Assembly (NCBI RefSeq): GCF_921293095.1
Contig: NC_060252.1
Location: 38,378,881 to 38,442,880, forward strand
DNA: 64,000 nucleotides
Origin: Ischnura elegans
Taxonomy: Eukaryota > Arthropoda > Insecta > Odonata > Coenagrionidae
Reading direction: 5' to 3'
In this document: positions 10,705 through 23,600 of the stretch, one piece after another
Numbering within the stretch: the first letter of the stretch is position 1
Layout: each line of letters begins with the position of its first letter
Notes under the pieces: generated by a model
What the model was told of the DNA's origin: nothing
What the model saw: the letters and a program-made list of their open reading frames with translations, nothing else
The model's database searches: none
Made by a program: the position numbers and the translations under genes

Positions 10705-11015
10705 CAGTGGCGCAGCGAGGGGGGGTTTTGGGGGATAAACCCCCCCCCCCCAGAGCTCAGAAACGTTTTTAATTTTAATCCATTTTACTTAATTGTATTA
10801 ATATTACTTGCAGAATAGTGTTAATATTAATAAAATATCAAATATCACTCCGAAAGCCGTAAAACTCACCATTTTGAACTATTTATCTTGAATTTTTTCT
10901 GAAGGAGAGCCCCCGCACCTCCCGCTTACCCTGGCGGGTATTCCATACCCCCATACACCCCAGTATTAGTTATGCCTAAAACCCCCCCTAGTATTAATTC
11001 CTAGCTTCGCCCCTG
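10705..11015. mobile_element. hAT-like MITE with perfect 8-bp target duplication
   Basis: Left end cagtggcgcagcgagg and right end cctagcttcgcccctg are imperfect inverted repeats. The 8-mer ctccgttc lies directly outside both ends (10697-10704 and 11016-11023). The 311-bp body is non-coding and has G and C homopolymers just inside the left end. An 8-bp duplication and CAGKGGCG ends support the hAT superfamily. A truncated, inverted copy lies at 12571-12760. Confidence 0.85.
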
Positions 11016-11023
11016 CTCCGTTC

Positions 11024-12570
11024 TGGGTTTCCTTTCCAAATGTTATCATCGTTCTATCTACCGTGTTACGTCAAATCACTCGAAATGTCTTGACACCTTG
11101 CTATTTACTTGTAAGATAATTTCTTTAAATTAAAACAGAGGCAGTTTTGTTGTGGATACGTCGCAGCCGGTGCATTAGTTGCTAACCAGGGCATAAGTTA
11201 CCTGTCAGTAAAGCAACATTAGTTACTTGCAAGTTCTGAATGGAGGGGTGGTATAGTATGGTCGTTAAATATTTCTTGTTTATTTCCAGACTCAAGGGAT
11301 TTTTTTCTCCTTATTTATCAGGATAAATCCCTTTATGTAGCAACAGCCAATTTTTTGCGATATATTCCTTAGCTGCAACATTTATTTGGTCCCGCTCATA
11401 ATGAGACAGGCAGCCCGACGTAGGTACTGTGTGCTGGTGAATTGGTGGAAGTATTTTCACTATCTGCGGAATCGTGATGAAAAAAGTTCTCGGCATGCAT
11501 TCTAGAGGAAATGATTTGTGCTGAAAAATAGGCCAGTAATTGGAGGCCAATGGAAAAAACGCATATCTTAGGGGAAAAATGTTTTATGATCTGCTAGCAG
11601 CTAACTAAGAAAAGAGAAAGGATCCTTATCTTGGTCGACTTGTAGGTGGGTACATTCAATTTTTTTGGCCACGCTAAACGTATCATGACATACGTGGTAG
11701 ATATTCATTCCACACATTATCTCAGGAATTTGTGCTTTTAATGCCACTCCAGAAATGCTCAATTTCATTGAACATAACTCTCACTAATGGGGATACAACG
11801 TGTGCAATTAGAGGTTATTACGATTTTGAATTATGGGTAGGTCAGTGATCATAACCGGACTGGATATGATAATTATGTCTCTCGCAACACTCTATTGGAT
11901 TTTTTTTATTCGAGCTCACAGGAATAAACTGTGCTTGTTCACGGAATTGTTTTGTTGTGATTATTTGGTCTATTAATTCCACGTAGCAAAGTAAAGCAGG
12001 AAAGAAAACATTTAATAGCGTATTGCAAGACATCGTATCGATTTGCCGCTATTGTGGTGTGCTGAAACATATTGTATCCAATGATAGGAAAGGAAATTGT
12101 TCCGATGCAAATTCATTAACTTCTGATTTGTGATATCAATGAAAACCCTTGTGACACAGCACAGTAGAGGACGTAGTACCTACGTTACTTATTCATAAAT
12201 CCTCTATGAAAAACCCGCTGAACAAGTTCTTTGCACTTGGTGGGATTGCGGAAAACCTTTTGAAAATTTAGATATCACTGCTAATATTTCACCGCACGGG
12301 ATTCAAACTATGCTATTTTACTACTTACGAAGAATATTTTTGTTCATGGTAAAAATTTTTATTTTCCATCGAATTTTAAATGAAATTCGAGGCTAAATTA
12401 CCCGCTGTGAGGCATCTTATAGTTTCAAATTTTAACTCTGCAAATATTACCAATTCAAACTAGTATTGCGATTCCTGGAACAATGGTGGATAAGTGCGAG
12501 TTATAATATCAAAATAAAATACATGCATTCTTGTAGTGACGTCGGTTAAATATATAAATTGAGTCCATGC
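11024..12570. other. A+T-rich stretch without recognised feature
   Basis: Frames of 79 (11311-11550) and 63 codons (11842-12033), both minus, are unrecognised and not longer than expected by chance. Confidence 0.45.
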
Positions 12571-12760
12571 GTCCCCAGAAAATTATTAATATAAATGGTT
12601 CAAAATGGTGAGTTTACGGCTTTATGGGGAATACTTTATTAATCCTTGCACTATTCTATAAGTAATATATATCCAATTAAGTAAAATGGATTAAATTTTT
12701 AAATTTCTCTGAGTTCTGGGGGGGTTTTATCCCCCAAACATCCCCCTCGCTGCGCCACTG
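12571..12760 (-). mobile_element. Truncated inverted copy of the 10705 MITE family
   Basis: Read on the minus strand from 12760 it begins cagtggcgcagcgagggg, runs through gggggataaaacccccc and then follows the 10705 element through the taatccattttacttaattg block to gccgtaaactcaccattttg. It stops near 12571 before the other terminal repeat. Confidence 0.78.
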
Positions 12761-12861
12761 TTGCTTTCAGAAGTAATAATAAATATTAATCCCATAGCTT
12801 GTGTGTCATATTCGGCGTGGATGTTGCGTTGTGAATGTTCGAGGAATTAAACTTTAATACC

Positions 12862-12949
12862 CATCAACAGTGTTGCGGACCCTAACCCGGTTGGAAACCC
12901 GAGAAGAATTCATTCATGTCATTCACCGGTAAAAACACGGATTCTTAAC
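12862..12949 (+). repeat. Dispersed repeat shared with 57042-57154
   Basis: The block acccggttggaaacccgaga then agaattcattca, followed by a tcaccggtaaaaac block, matches 57042-57154 in the same orientation and order. A similar acccggctggaaaccc block forms the right arm of the foldback at 49505-49634. It is probably a fragment of the same element class. Confidence 0.6.
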
Positions 12950-13039
12950 TTGTTATCGGTTTAGTGACGTACTGAAACAAACCTCTAACTTATGCAACGA
13001 GACGTATTGGTCGCGATACAAGTTGATAACACCCTTCGA

Positions 13040-14345
13040 TATTGAATATCGCACACTCCCCCGCTGGACGATACGTGAGTATACATGGAGAGGTTTGGGG
13101 TGGGAGGGGATGTTTTAGCGGAGGGAGGGGAAGGGAGAGGGAATTTCAGCAGCGACGTTGCGAAGCGGATATCCTTCATATTTCGCGAGAGGAGAGGAAG
13201 TCTAACTCCCCCACCACCAACCTCCCCTCTCACCACAACACTCCCTACTTCCCCTCTCTCTCTCGGATGTACCGACATCAGCGCCGAGGCGGGTGGAAGC
13301 GGCGCGTGAGGGAACTATGGGGATCCGTACCTACCCCTACTTTCCCTTCCGAAGAAAAAAATATACATAGATACTCATCCCACGGTCCCGTTCCGTGCTA
13401 CGGAGCCCCCATACCACACAACATTCTCTCTTCGCTATCATCTCTTCCCCTTCAGCGAAGGCTTTTCCTCCTTCTCTCTCCTCCGTCGAGTAAAGTAGGG
13501 GAAAGGAAGAAGACGGAGGAGGATAAAAAACTTGATGCGTTGGTCGCCCTGAGGAGGAGGGGTGGAACGTTAAAAAGTAGGGGGAGGTAGCGGGAGGAGG
13601 GTTAAAGCGGCCTATGGCGGGGAGTGTATGAGGGGGTGGGGAAATGTAGGGGTGGAACCCGGGCATAGTCGGCTTGCGTCGCTGAGGCTAGTCTGCGTCC
13701 GACTGCCAACCGTTTGCCCTCGCCATCTCCTCCGCCGGGGCGCAGGGCCAGACAGGTGGCTTTTGGAGGGAAGAAGACGAAAGAAGGGGTGTTGCTTTGT
13801 TGACATTTTGATTGTTTGTTGCTCGGGTTTTCTCCGAAAACATCCGGAGTTTTGCGTTTAACTTTTTCCCTCCTGCAAAAGGGGAGAAGAAGGACGATTT
13901 TATATTCCTGGAGTAGCAAATATTTTGGAGGAGGACTCCTACGATATTTTTTTTTGATTCGGTTGTCAGTTGTTTCTCCCGTGTGTGGACTCTTCAGCGC
14001 AAAACAGTTTTCCCACATCATATCTGCCATCCCAGCTGGTTTTCTCCGGCAGGAGTAGTCGTCGATCTTATTTCGTTATTGTGACGTGAAGGCGATCGAC
14101 GAAGTGTTTCCTTGTTCGACCAGGGTGAGGGACTGTTTATTTTAAACGAGTGAAGAGACATAAGGGATTATATTATCTCTCCGAGGAAATATTCAAAGGA
14201 GTCTCCTCCGGGACTTCTAAATAGAAAGCAAGGATCGCCCGGAGTTAATGGGAAGAAGGATTGCAGACATTGGATTGAAGACTGTTGAGGACTTCCGTCT
14301 TTGAGGTTACTTCAACGGAGCAGTCCGGAAGGACAGCTTTTAAGG
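13040..14345 (+). promoter_or_regulatory. GC-rich, CpG-containing region; possible promoter or 5' exon
   Basis: Composition shifts sharply to GC-rich with many CpGs, including alternating purine-rich and pyrimidine-rich tracts. Overlapping frames occur on both strands (182 codons at 13042-13590 plus; 142 codons at 13602-14030 minus). They have low-complexity products and mutually contradict each other, so I do not call genes. A good donor-like site (taag, then gtaaat) falls at about 14344. A GC-rich island before a possible donor is what a promoter with a non-coding first exon can look like, but there is no direct evidence of transcription. Confidence 0.22.
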
Positions 14346-15802
14346 TAAATGACCAGTGAAATTTTCTATCATCCCTTCCTTGGTTGTGGACCCTAAATCC
14401 TACCGACCTCAAACACCCACAAAAGTTGCTCAAGAACACATGCCATTTCGACGTTGTGCAGTGCGTTATCTCCTTGGCATAAACGATGTTCGCGGCTTGT
14501 TTAGCTCTGAACGCACTCCTTCGAAAGCTATCTTTTCGGAGGTGCTACTTCGCGATGCGTGATGTGCCATGCTCCTCTTGCTTGAGAAGTTTATCCGGCT
14601 CTAAAACTGAAGCCACCCTTTTGCATACCACGAGGAAATATGGCAGAGGTGAATGGTGTCTTCGTTATGATTTCTAACCCATGCATTCTTTTTCTACGAT
14701 TGTTTTTTGTGTTGACTGTTTTTTTTTAATCGTGTGCCCAAACGACCCAAATTCAAGATAACATGTGTAGGTAAACAATTTCGATGCGAGCAGAGTCTTC
14801 GGGAAGGAAAGTTTTGAGAAAAAGAAAAAATATCAACGTTTTTTTTGGTGCTCTGATCTTGTCATTGTTGCCCGATATCTAAACCAATTACGTAGCAGCC
14901 ACAGCATCCGGCTTCGTGCGACTCCCGAAGCTGGCGATACTTCCCCAGACGTTCTACACACTAAGTTTCTCCCTCTCTCTCTCTCTAGTGTTATTTCTCG
15001 TGGTATCTCAAGTCATGGTTTGTGGACGGCCGCAGCTCCGTCATTTCATAATCTCTGCCGTCTCGTTCTCCCTCGCTCGCGCATGTGACTCGCTCCCTTT
15101 CCGCGAAGGGTAAGAGGCGAGCAACCGGAGATAGATAACAGGACGTCAGCTTTTATAAATTGTAAGTGGATCTAAGTGCCACTTGTCAGCGCGAGAAGAG
15201 GGGCCCATGCGCTATCGTGTGGGATGTTGGAGGAGGCATGGTATAACCCCGAGCCAGTACCCGCCCTAGGGGCTAGGGGGGGAAGGAGGGTAACACACAT
15301 GTGTGGAGGCAGACCGCGTCTGTCGCTTTTTCCTCCTCGGAAGAACCTCCCTCGCCTGCCTTTCGGTTTTTCCGATTTCACGGAAACCGTACCACACGGA
15401 CGTGATCGGAAAGTTAGTGGCAGTGGTTTCGTGCAATAAAAATTGAACGGACTTGCCAGCTCGTTTTTAGGGAAACTTGAAACGCCTTGTTTTACTCGGG
15501 ATTTTGAAGGAAGAAATGCTTTATAAATTCAGTAATATCTATTTGTTTTGCTCCTCATTGTTGATATTTACTTCTCTACGTCTCCTTTTGAGCCTAAAAG
15601 AAATAATTAATAAAGAAAGTTGGGAGAGTTAGGGAGCTTGCGGTGAAAGAGTTATGGTTAATAAAATATATGGAATATGCTGCAGGAAAATCATAAGTTT
15701 GCATAGGTCGAGTTCTCCTTTCGCTTGTCTGGTTCTTTCCGTTCGGAATGATTGGTAAGAATAAATAGCTCCTCTTCGTTGATGTACAGGTAGTTACGCC
15801 TA
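14346..15802. other. Mixed region with CT microsatellite; no recognised gene
   Basis: A (CT)n run ends in ag at about 14972-14989, an acceptor-like arrangement. The stretch from about 15000 to 15430 is again GC-rich. Frames of 60-87 codons occur on both strands. None is recognised. Confidence 0.35.
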
Positions 15803-16567
15803 TTGTCGCTTGCTTGGACTTTGCATGGAATCAATGTTATCATGTGCACCGATCGCTTGCATTTTTCGAACTATCTTTTAATTCTATACAACCATTATAT
15901 AGGTGTGTGTAGATACCAACCCAGTTCCTTCCTACCACAACTTCGAAGTGAAACTTTCTGTTCTTACCAATTGACTTTTCTTCGTCCTTCGATTATTACA
16001 CCGTCATATGTTCGATCGCGTTACCCATGTTCCATTTACTTTCATTCAGTGACAATGTTGTCGCTAGGGCCTGTAAAGAGTAATTGTAAATCCTCTCCCT
16101 GCTCTACGCAATGGCCAGTTCCGTGGAGGAGAGCACGTGACTGTCGCGTGGTAAGGACTCGTTGGGGGTTTGTTTATTTGGCTACCGAGTCCGTTGCGAC
16201 CGTGGGGCGTGTTCACCTCTGTTTTCAACCTGTAAATGACATCTGTTGTAGACGGCGGAATGGTGTTCTAGTCGGGCGAATCGGAGTTCTGACGGGCTAC
16301 AGGTGGATTTGGGCACCATTTAAAAAACAAAGCGACTGTGTTTTTATTCCGCTGGCTGGGTCCTCGCCATGTGGTCCTAACTTGTGCTTGGTCTCGCACG
16401 CCGACGGCCCCCGCGGTGTAAATATGATGAGTGAAAGGGGTTTCATAGTTAAGCGCTTTGTCGTTTCGTCACTTTCCGTAATCTCTTTCTTCGTTACCTG
16501 GTTGGGAAGGGTGTTAGACTCTCTCTTCGCATTCAAAGATTATATTGCCAATCCAATTAAATTTTGA
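15803..16567 (+). CDS. Unrecognised 254-codon open frame
   Basis: This is the longest open frame in the window: ATG at 15803, stop at 16565-16567. The product is rich in Cys, Arg and Ser and has one hydrophobic stretch near the C-terminus (about residues 222-242, around VSSLSVISFFVTWLG). I recognise no domain, signal peptide or repeat. At the stop-codon density of this window (roughly 6%), so long a frame is improbable by chance, but local GC content is higher than average, which weakens the argument. There is no clear splice or polyadenylation context. It may be an exon, a mobile-element fragment or a chance frame. Confidence 0.15.
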   Translation: MSLAWTLHGINVIMCTDRLHFSNYLLILYNHYIGVCRYQPSSFLPQLRSETFCSYQLTFLRPSIITPSYVRSRYPCSIYFHSVTMLSLGPVKSNCKSSPCSTQWPVPWRRARDCRVVRTRWGFVYLATESVATVGRVHLCFQPVNDICCRRRNGVLVGRIGVLTGYRWIWAPFKKQSDCVFIPLAGSSPCGPNLCLVSHADGPRGVNMMSERGFIVKRFVVSSLSVISFFVTWLGRVLDSLFAFKDYIANPIKF

Positions 16568-18090
16568 CAGAAAACGTAACAGTAGAACAAAATACTTTTT
16601 TATTAATTAGCCCTTTGTATTAATACTCTCATTCGCAAAATAGTGACGTAAGCTTATTAAAATTTCATTTATCTTGAGAACGTGCGTGTAGGACCATTTT
16701 TTTCGTTGTCTACATATCAGTACATGCTTTCGGAAGGTCTTCTTCCCTCTTAAAAATAGGCGAAACAAATATCCCATCGACACTTTTAAATTTACATTCC
16801 GCAATCTCTCTATTTGATGCATATTAAAATGAATGTAATGCAATGATTATCATTTAGCTTTTACGATATAATATGCATCTAATTGTCCAGTATTTGCCCA
16901 TGTATTAGAAAGGTAAGAATCTGTATTCGCAGAAATTGAGGATTCTCTTTTGGCAGTTCGCTCTCGTTCCTTTTCGTTTTCATATTGTGTATTGTAGTCA
17001 CCGATATGAATTCGCTTTACTCTCCTGTTTACCGCAGATTGTGTGCTTTCTTAGCGTATATTGGAAATTTCTGAGAACCGTGCAAATCGTTATATCTTTG
17101 CCGAAACCATAGTTATCTATTTTTGATATCACACAACTCTAGATGGCCTATTCTCTGAATGGACGCCCATTAATTTTTTTATTATACATTCTTGCCAAAC
17201 AATTGAACCTCGAATTTGATTTATTTTTGTCAATTGTGTTGAATTTCCAATCATTTTGTTTAGTATTTGGTTGGAACTCAATGGTACGTTTAGTTCCAAC
17301 ATTTGAATGCCTCGAAAGTAGCAATTGGAAGAAAAAGATAACAAAGACGAATCAGCAGCCTTGGCAACGGCGACTGCCAATTTTATTTACCCTTTACATT
17401 TTTTTGGTATTGATCTGGTTAGGTATAAGAGCCTTTCATCATTTTTTTCGTTGCACTTGCTCATAATATCCAGCCGGAAGTTGTGGAAATGGTTTGCTAT
17501 ACAATTGAAAACACCTGAAACGCGCATGCCAGTAAAGCGGAAATATGGCCTGTTCACAGTTTGTTCTTTCCTGTTTGTGTTTATCGGGATGTTTTCCCTG
17601 GCTCATGTCGCACTGCAGAGGAAATGTATTTTTAATGTTTTCACCAAAACCTCATGGTTCGTGTCGGGAAAACGTCAAGACTTTCGAAAAATCCCGCCGC
17701 GTAGCTTTTGTATGCGTCTGAAGGTGGTTTTATGGCACTACTTCCGAAGTTTATTGATGATCCTCTGTGGGACTTGGCCCGGAGAAGTGTTTACGTCCAG
17801 TGAGCAGCAGTTTTGATTTCTATATCTATCTTTAAGGTTCTTTTTAGGTTTCATCTTGCATTTTTCGCTTACTATCGTAATCTTTCTCTACGGAGATCTC
17901 TAAATCACCAAATTCAAGACACAAAATGTAAAATTGAAGATGCAATGAATTCTTCGGAAATACGCGTTATATATTTGCTTACAGAATGCGTTTCGGGACA
18001 TTTCAATACGTGTTTTATAACCTTTTCCGGGCATTTTTCAAATCGTAGATATTCTTCTAGACGCATTTTTTTCTAGTCTAAATATTCTCA
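16568..18090. other. A+T-rich stretch, overlapping unrecognised frames
   Basis: Plus-strand frames of 107 (17143-17466), 163 (17325-17816) and 87 codons (17813-18076) overlap or abut. Their products are hydrophobic and rich in Phe and Leu, as expected from T-rich DNA, and no motif is recognised. Confidence 0.4.
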
Positions 18091-18332
18091 AGCCCGTTTT
18101 ACGCGGGGCATGTACTTGCACAATTTTACATGCATGCGAGAGCGCATTTCAATTCGCGTCCTGTGCTATATCGGTGAAGTGGCTAGAACGTGTGCGAGAA
18201 TGCATGAACTTGAGGTGGAAAAATAGCCCGAGTTCTAATTTCGTTCATGCATTCGCGCAATTTCTCGCTAAAGTTATTTGAAAAAATTGTAGTTCCGAGT
18301 TGTGCAGTTACATGCCTCGTGTAAAACAGCCT
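18091..18332. mobile_element. MITE with GTTTTAC-type terminal repeats
   Basis: agcccgttttacgcggggca at 18091 and the complement of 18290-18332 are imperfect inverted repeats of about 35-40 bp (GTTTTAC.CG.GGCATGTA..TGCACAA). A shorter internal inverted repeat (gaatgcatgaac with gttcatgcattc) lies around 18200-18255. No coding frame and no convincing target duplication were seen. Confidence 0.6.
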
Positions 18333-20439
18333 TTGCACTCGGGAAATGCTACTGAAAAGGTTTGTGTTAACATATGCTGCTCACGAAAGCCGTTCCAATT
18401 AGCATTCATTTGCGATTCACTAGTCAGGTATTTTCTCTCTATTCCCCTTAAATAAGGAAGTGAGCGGATGAGAAAACTTTTCCTCTCTAATCATTATTGG
18501 GAATCTATGAAGCAACAGGTGCCGACTTTGGAAGTAGATAGGCCCCGAATTAAATAGACTCTAGGGCTCTCTCCAGTCGTAGGTACTGGGTAGATCTTAA
18601 CAGGACTCCTGGCAGACTCTTCAATCCCATAACCTCGCATGACGAAGCACAACAAATCCTTCTTCGTGCTGGTTAATATTGTTTGGCTTGAGGAGAAATT
18701 CCAGGAAATGTTATGAGGAAACGGTTAATATTTTAGCTGCCTTTTTTTTTGTTATGAGCGATGTTATAACTTGGAACAAGAATTTCTTTTGTCATTTCGA
18801 ACCTTTTAAGTATGACTTCAATTTTTTTGACTTGTTTACTTTTTGGCTTTCATTTTTTCCTCATATTGTTAGTACTCCCAGTATTTTTTTATTCCTGGAC
18901 CACTGCTTCTCTGTTTCTTCTACTTTTAAACCCTTAAAACTGTCCAGCTAATACTGCGTACGCTAGTCATTTATTGGAATTACGCTGCTTGTCGTGCAGT
19001 GTATTTGATTCCAGCACTTCACTGAGCTTTGTTTTCATAAACAAAACTCGTGAAAATGAAGTCCTCCAGATCAGGTTTTAGCCAGTGTAATCTTATCTTA
19101 TCCTTTTTTTATGTCTTGTATGATGTGATGCTTTAAATTTACTACCCAATTATTTTTTAAATCCTGTATTAATTCATATTATGCTTCTTGTCCGTCCGTT
19201 AACCGTTTATTTTTTACATCAATCAAGAGCGACAAAATATAAACGTTTTATTTATCTCTCCATACCTGCTCCTAAGTTTATGCAGTAGCATAGCATGGTT
19301 CCACGAAAGTTTCTGTGTGCATTTTTACTATTTTCATCCGTACGCCAATCACATCGCTCCAATGCATCGACATAACGTATGATCGAAAGTTGTGGTGTTT
19401 TAGTGTAGCAAAAAAAAGTAATATGGTCAATATGATGGAAGATCACCATTATTTAATTGGTAAATAGAATTACTCTTTTGAATTTGATCGAGTTTGATCC
19501 CCATCACATTCAGCAATCATATAATTATTGCGTTGTGATTTTAAATGTATTCTTGAAAAAGACGGTGGAGTCTTTTATAGATTTTTTCATTTGGAGCTTA
19601 TGCTAATTGTCTGGATGCCTTACATCGACTCCTTTGAGTAGCCGCTCTCCTCCGGATAGATTTCAAAATAGATTTACAGCGTTGGGAGTTCGATTTCCGC
19701 TTCCTTCTCGCTCCAGATGCGATGACCAGTGCCTCCCGTTGGGCACGTGAGAGTCAGTTAACGCGAGTGTCAGATCCCGATGTTGAATCGCTGGGAGAAT
19801 GGATCGGCTAGTTCAAGCAAAGGTGTAGACACTGGTCCATGACCTCTCACCCTAAATAGAATGCCCTCCTTATTGCAAGCTCCACCCTCGCCTTGCTCGT
19901 TGTTACTCCTGAGGATTAGGTTCCATAACGTAACACTGTCTCTCGCTTCTTTGCTGTTATGTGCCAAGGGGGTTCAGAAATCCCATCGAATGTTTTTTTC
20001 TCTCACGAACTCAATACTCTTTCTATTCTATTTCGCTGCATGCCGTCATTAGACGCTCCGAATTGTATTTACGGATAATTTTCCTGGCTATCAAAATTTA
20101 ACTCCTGTATTGGAAAAATATCACATTTTTCCGAAGAAAGATGCCTGCAGTTGAATGATTTTCCCGCATGGCCTTTTTTTTAATTTTACGACATGCCATA
20201 GCCCCTGTGTTTTGCATATTTCGTAAGTTTACGATTTTCTATAACCTCTGATTCATGCCCCTGGAAGTCATTTATGTCGGCGTTTTGCTAATAATTGATT
20301 TTATCTTCATATTCCATGCAAATTTTGATCGCTCATCTCTGTGATATGCATTTCTTAATGACTATGAGGAGGAGAAGCTGCCAAATTTTCTCTAGTATGC
20401 TTGGTTCCCTTCACTTCAAGTTAACTATCAGTTTAGTTG
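18333..20439. other. Stretch without recognised feature
   Basis: Frames of up to 90 codons (18679-18951) are T-rich and unrecognised. Confidence 0.45.
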
Positions 20440-20613
20440 GAAACATGATAAAAGATACACTGAGCTGTATGCTCCAAAAAAGTGTAATTGACCGACCCAG
20501 GTTTCGACATGTACGCTATATTTTCAAAAGGACATAGTGTACATGTCGAAACTTGGGTCGGTAAATTAAACTTTTGTGGAACATACAATTGAGTGCATCT
20601 TGTATTATGTTTC
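20440..20613. repeat. Foldback, 80-bp arms, GAAAC core
   Basis: Left arm 20440-20519 and right arm 20534-20613 are imperfect inverted repeats around a 14-bp spacer. Both carry accgacccaggtttcgacat or its complement. On the plus strand the centre reads gacat, seven bases, atgtc, then gaaac, a 5-bp stem directly followed by GAAAC and then a GGTCGG block. It has the same layout as the foldbacks at 9505, 45347, 49505 and 62368. Confidence 0.75.
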
Positions 20614-23600
20614 ATGTCACCAAGTTTCACCAAATATCGCTATCCAGCCTTAAGTTGATCTTTTTGGTTAATGTCTCCTCATAAAAGGATTATATCTTCG
20701 GTAAAATTGAATGCTGGCTTTAATTAAAAAGATTAAGATTGAAAAGGCTGTTTTTTTGCATCGAGGTTCTCGAAGGATTTACTGAATTGAAGGTCAGGAC
20801 ATATGTTATGAAGAACCTGAGGCCCTTCTGCATTTTTAAACAGTTTTTAGTTGACCATTGCGGATATGTATCGTAACTCTTTCGTAATTCCTATTGTCCT
20901 TGTTTATCTTCTGACGCGGAAGTTATGGGAGTTACTGAAACAAACCATGCTCTTTGAATAGTGAGGCAATGGTTACGGGCAATAGTTTAATACGGATCGA
21001 TTATCACTGTGGAGTGTTGTTGTGTATTATGTTGTAAACGCCGCGTCTATGCGGTGTTGTAGGTTCTCTGCTATATATTTTCGAAAGCGATTGCCTACCG
21101 TTGAAGGTTATAAGTCTCAGGCGAGATAGAGTGGAAGGAAGTTGTGTGCTCTCTCCTGTCGTGATCAAGTCGAAGATAGTCTGACAAAATCTTATCCTCC
21201 TTCCTTTCTTATTTTTTCTTCATAATCCTTTCATCCCAGATCCAACATAATGTAATTTGCAATCTGTAGATATGGTCCTCATCCAATTTTCTTTCTCTTC
21301 ATGTGTCCCTCAAGTATTTTCTCACTAAATATGCCGGAAGATTACCCATACTGATTCTGACGCGAGAAAAAAATGTCCTCCTACCAGTATTCAATCGTCA
21401 GATGAACCCGACGCACAAATCACCAAGCTTCTCTATTTATTTGAGAATGAATAACGGTTTGGGATTTCTATTTGTTGAAATAATTTCCATTTCATTATTC
21501 GTTACGATTGCTTGCCTTTCATAGGATTAACTTGCTTTTTATGCGTCTACTCTGAAAATGTCAACATGATAACGTAATGTAGTACACCATAGATGTGATT
21601 CGCCATGAAAATATCATGTGGCCAAATGATTTTTTCGCAGCGAATTTCATCCTTCGTCCATATAACCACGAATATTACAAATGAGGATCCTCAAGTCGGC
21701 CTCTAAATGTGTTGCCATACATCGCGCACATAATTGGTTTAACAAAAGTCGCCATTCCGTCGCTGACGGACAAATTGATCCTAGTTTAACGGGGAAATGG
21801 GGTCTAATTAAGGATTTTAATCGAAATCTATATGCATAATAATTTTATCTATTAAACTAATAACTTTTCAGTGCTATTTCTATCAATTAAAATCATAATA
21901 ATGCAAAATATTTTTTTTAACTGAATCGTATTGCACTCATCACCGCGCCGTGGACATTTTTGAAACCCCATTATAATGTGACCGAAGGGGAAACATAAAT
22001 CGGGCTTATATGGGATGGAATTTTGCCTCCTCTATGGAGTCCCTTCGTCATGACTTTGCAACAGTGTGCTTGATCCGAAGCATTGCCGAAATCCGTCGAC
22101 GCCCTCTCGGGTGTGCGACGTTGGTGGAGGATGTCGTCGTGAGGCTATTTGACAAAAGCAACGCCCTCTGCGCTCTGCTTGCGTGGCGCGCGTGAGAAAG
22201 TTTCCGGGAAGAGAAGTGTTAGGGGAAGGGGGCGAAGGAAGGAGTGGGTGGAGAGTATGTGGTAGTATGAAATGAAATGAAAATAAAATGTTATGCATGC
22301 AATGTTCTGGGTACATACTCCTGAGAGCAAAAAAATACATATCGTAGCATGACATTTTGAGTTTATGTGAAGTAAATATAATGCTGCAAAAGTATAATAA
22401 TATGTATAATAAACAACACAATTACATACCCCTAAAATTATTGCGACCAAAACTAAAAATAAATAATTTGACTATTCATGTAGCAGGTAATATGTGGCAT
22501 GTGTTCTTTGATGGTTCCACTGTCGTACAGGTTTTTACATCGTTAGAAATTTCATTCAATACTACGGTAGATCTGTGTGGGGTTAATTTTTACGACGAAG
22601 TCGTCGCTATAATCTTGATTAATGCGGTTGCAAAAATTAAATGCTGTACAGAGATCGCTTTGTCTTTACACCGTTCTCATCTAATGATTAGATTAATTGT
22701 TCCGCCGCTCGTTCATGAATCGGTGGAATAGCAATGCTGGATTTGGATGTTAGAACCCCGATGATGTTATGAAATCTAGGTTTGATCTTGTGAAGAGTTC
22801 TAGGATATGGACAATCATTACAAAGAGTTGGGTCTTAAAGTTCTTTTATTCAATATTTTTTATTTTCCATTATAGAATTTTTAAACAGTGAAGTTTCGTT
22901 GGCAATGCAGTAATCTTGGTGAAAATCTCTATTAAATTTCTTATTAAATCTTTATCAGTTATCCTCACCCCCTAAGAACCGCTAATTGAAATCTATTTTA
23001 TTATCAGACGCATTCACTCCTGCAGCCATACACGATTGTTTTATTGTGAGAATGCTGAGCACTGTGGTAGAAGGAAGAACTTTTGGTTAGAAGGTCGTTG
23101 CGAGGAAGGTAATACAGGTCGTTAGCGAAGCTTAAAAGCCCATACGCCTTATAGGAGTGAAAAATTCACTGTGGGAAACGCAAATGACCGGGGTGATTAG
23201 TTAAGTGTTGCATTTAAGACTTAAGTAATCGTTAGACGAAAAAAATAATAGAAGAAAACCCAGAAATGGCGCCGAATATTAATCTTGTATAATTGGTAAA
23301 TCTCTCTCAGTTTTGGGGGTCCTTAGACCCATGCGAAATGAAATCTGTAGAAGTCTAACGGAAGGAAGTGCAGTTACTGAACTGAAATCTCAACACGTGG
23401 CATTCCCCAGGCCATGGAGGATGGAGCTAGTGACGGCGGGTCGATGTAATAGACAGGATCTCGTACGTGCGAATGCCGATAGGTAAGAGGACTTGTTGGC
23501 TTCCACCGTCCCGGTGGAATGAGTCTGTTTCGGATGACGTAAACCGGGAGTCGCGCATGCCCAAAGAAGTAGTTTTGTCTTTTCCCTTTCCCGCCGGGAT

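Noticed and set aside
13042..13590. 182-codon plus-strand frame as a gene
   Set aside because: It lies in GC-rich, low-complexity DNA with long frames on both strands, and the product has no recognisable domain.
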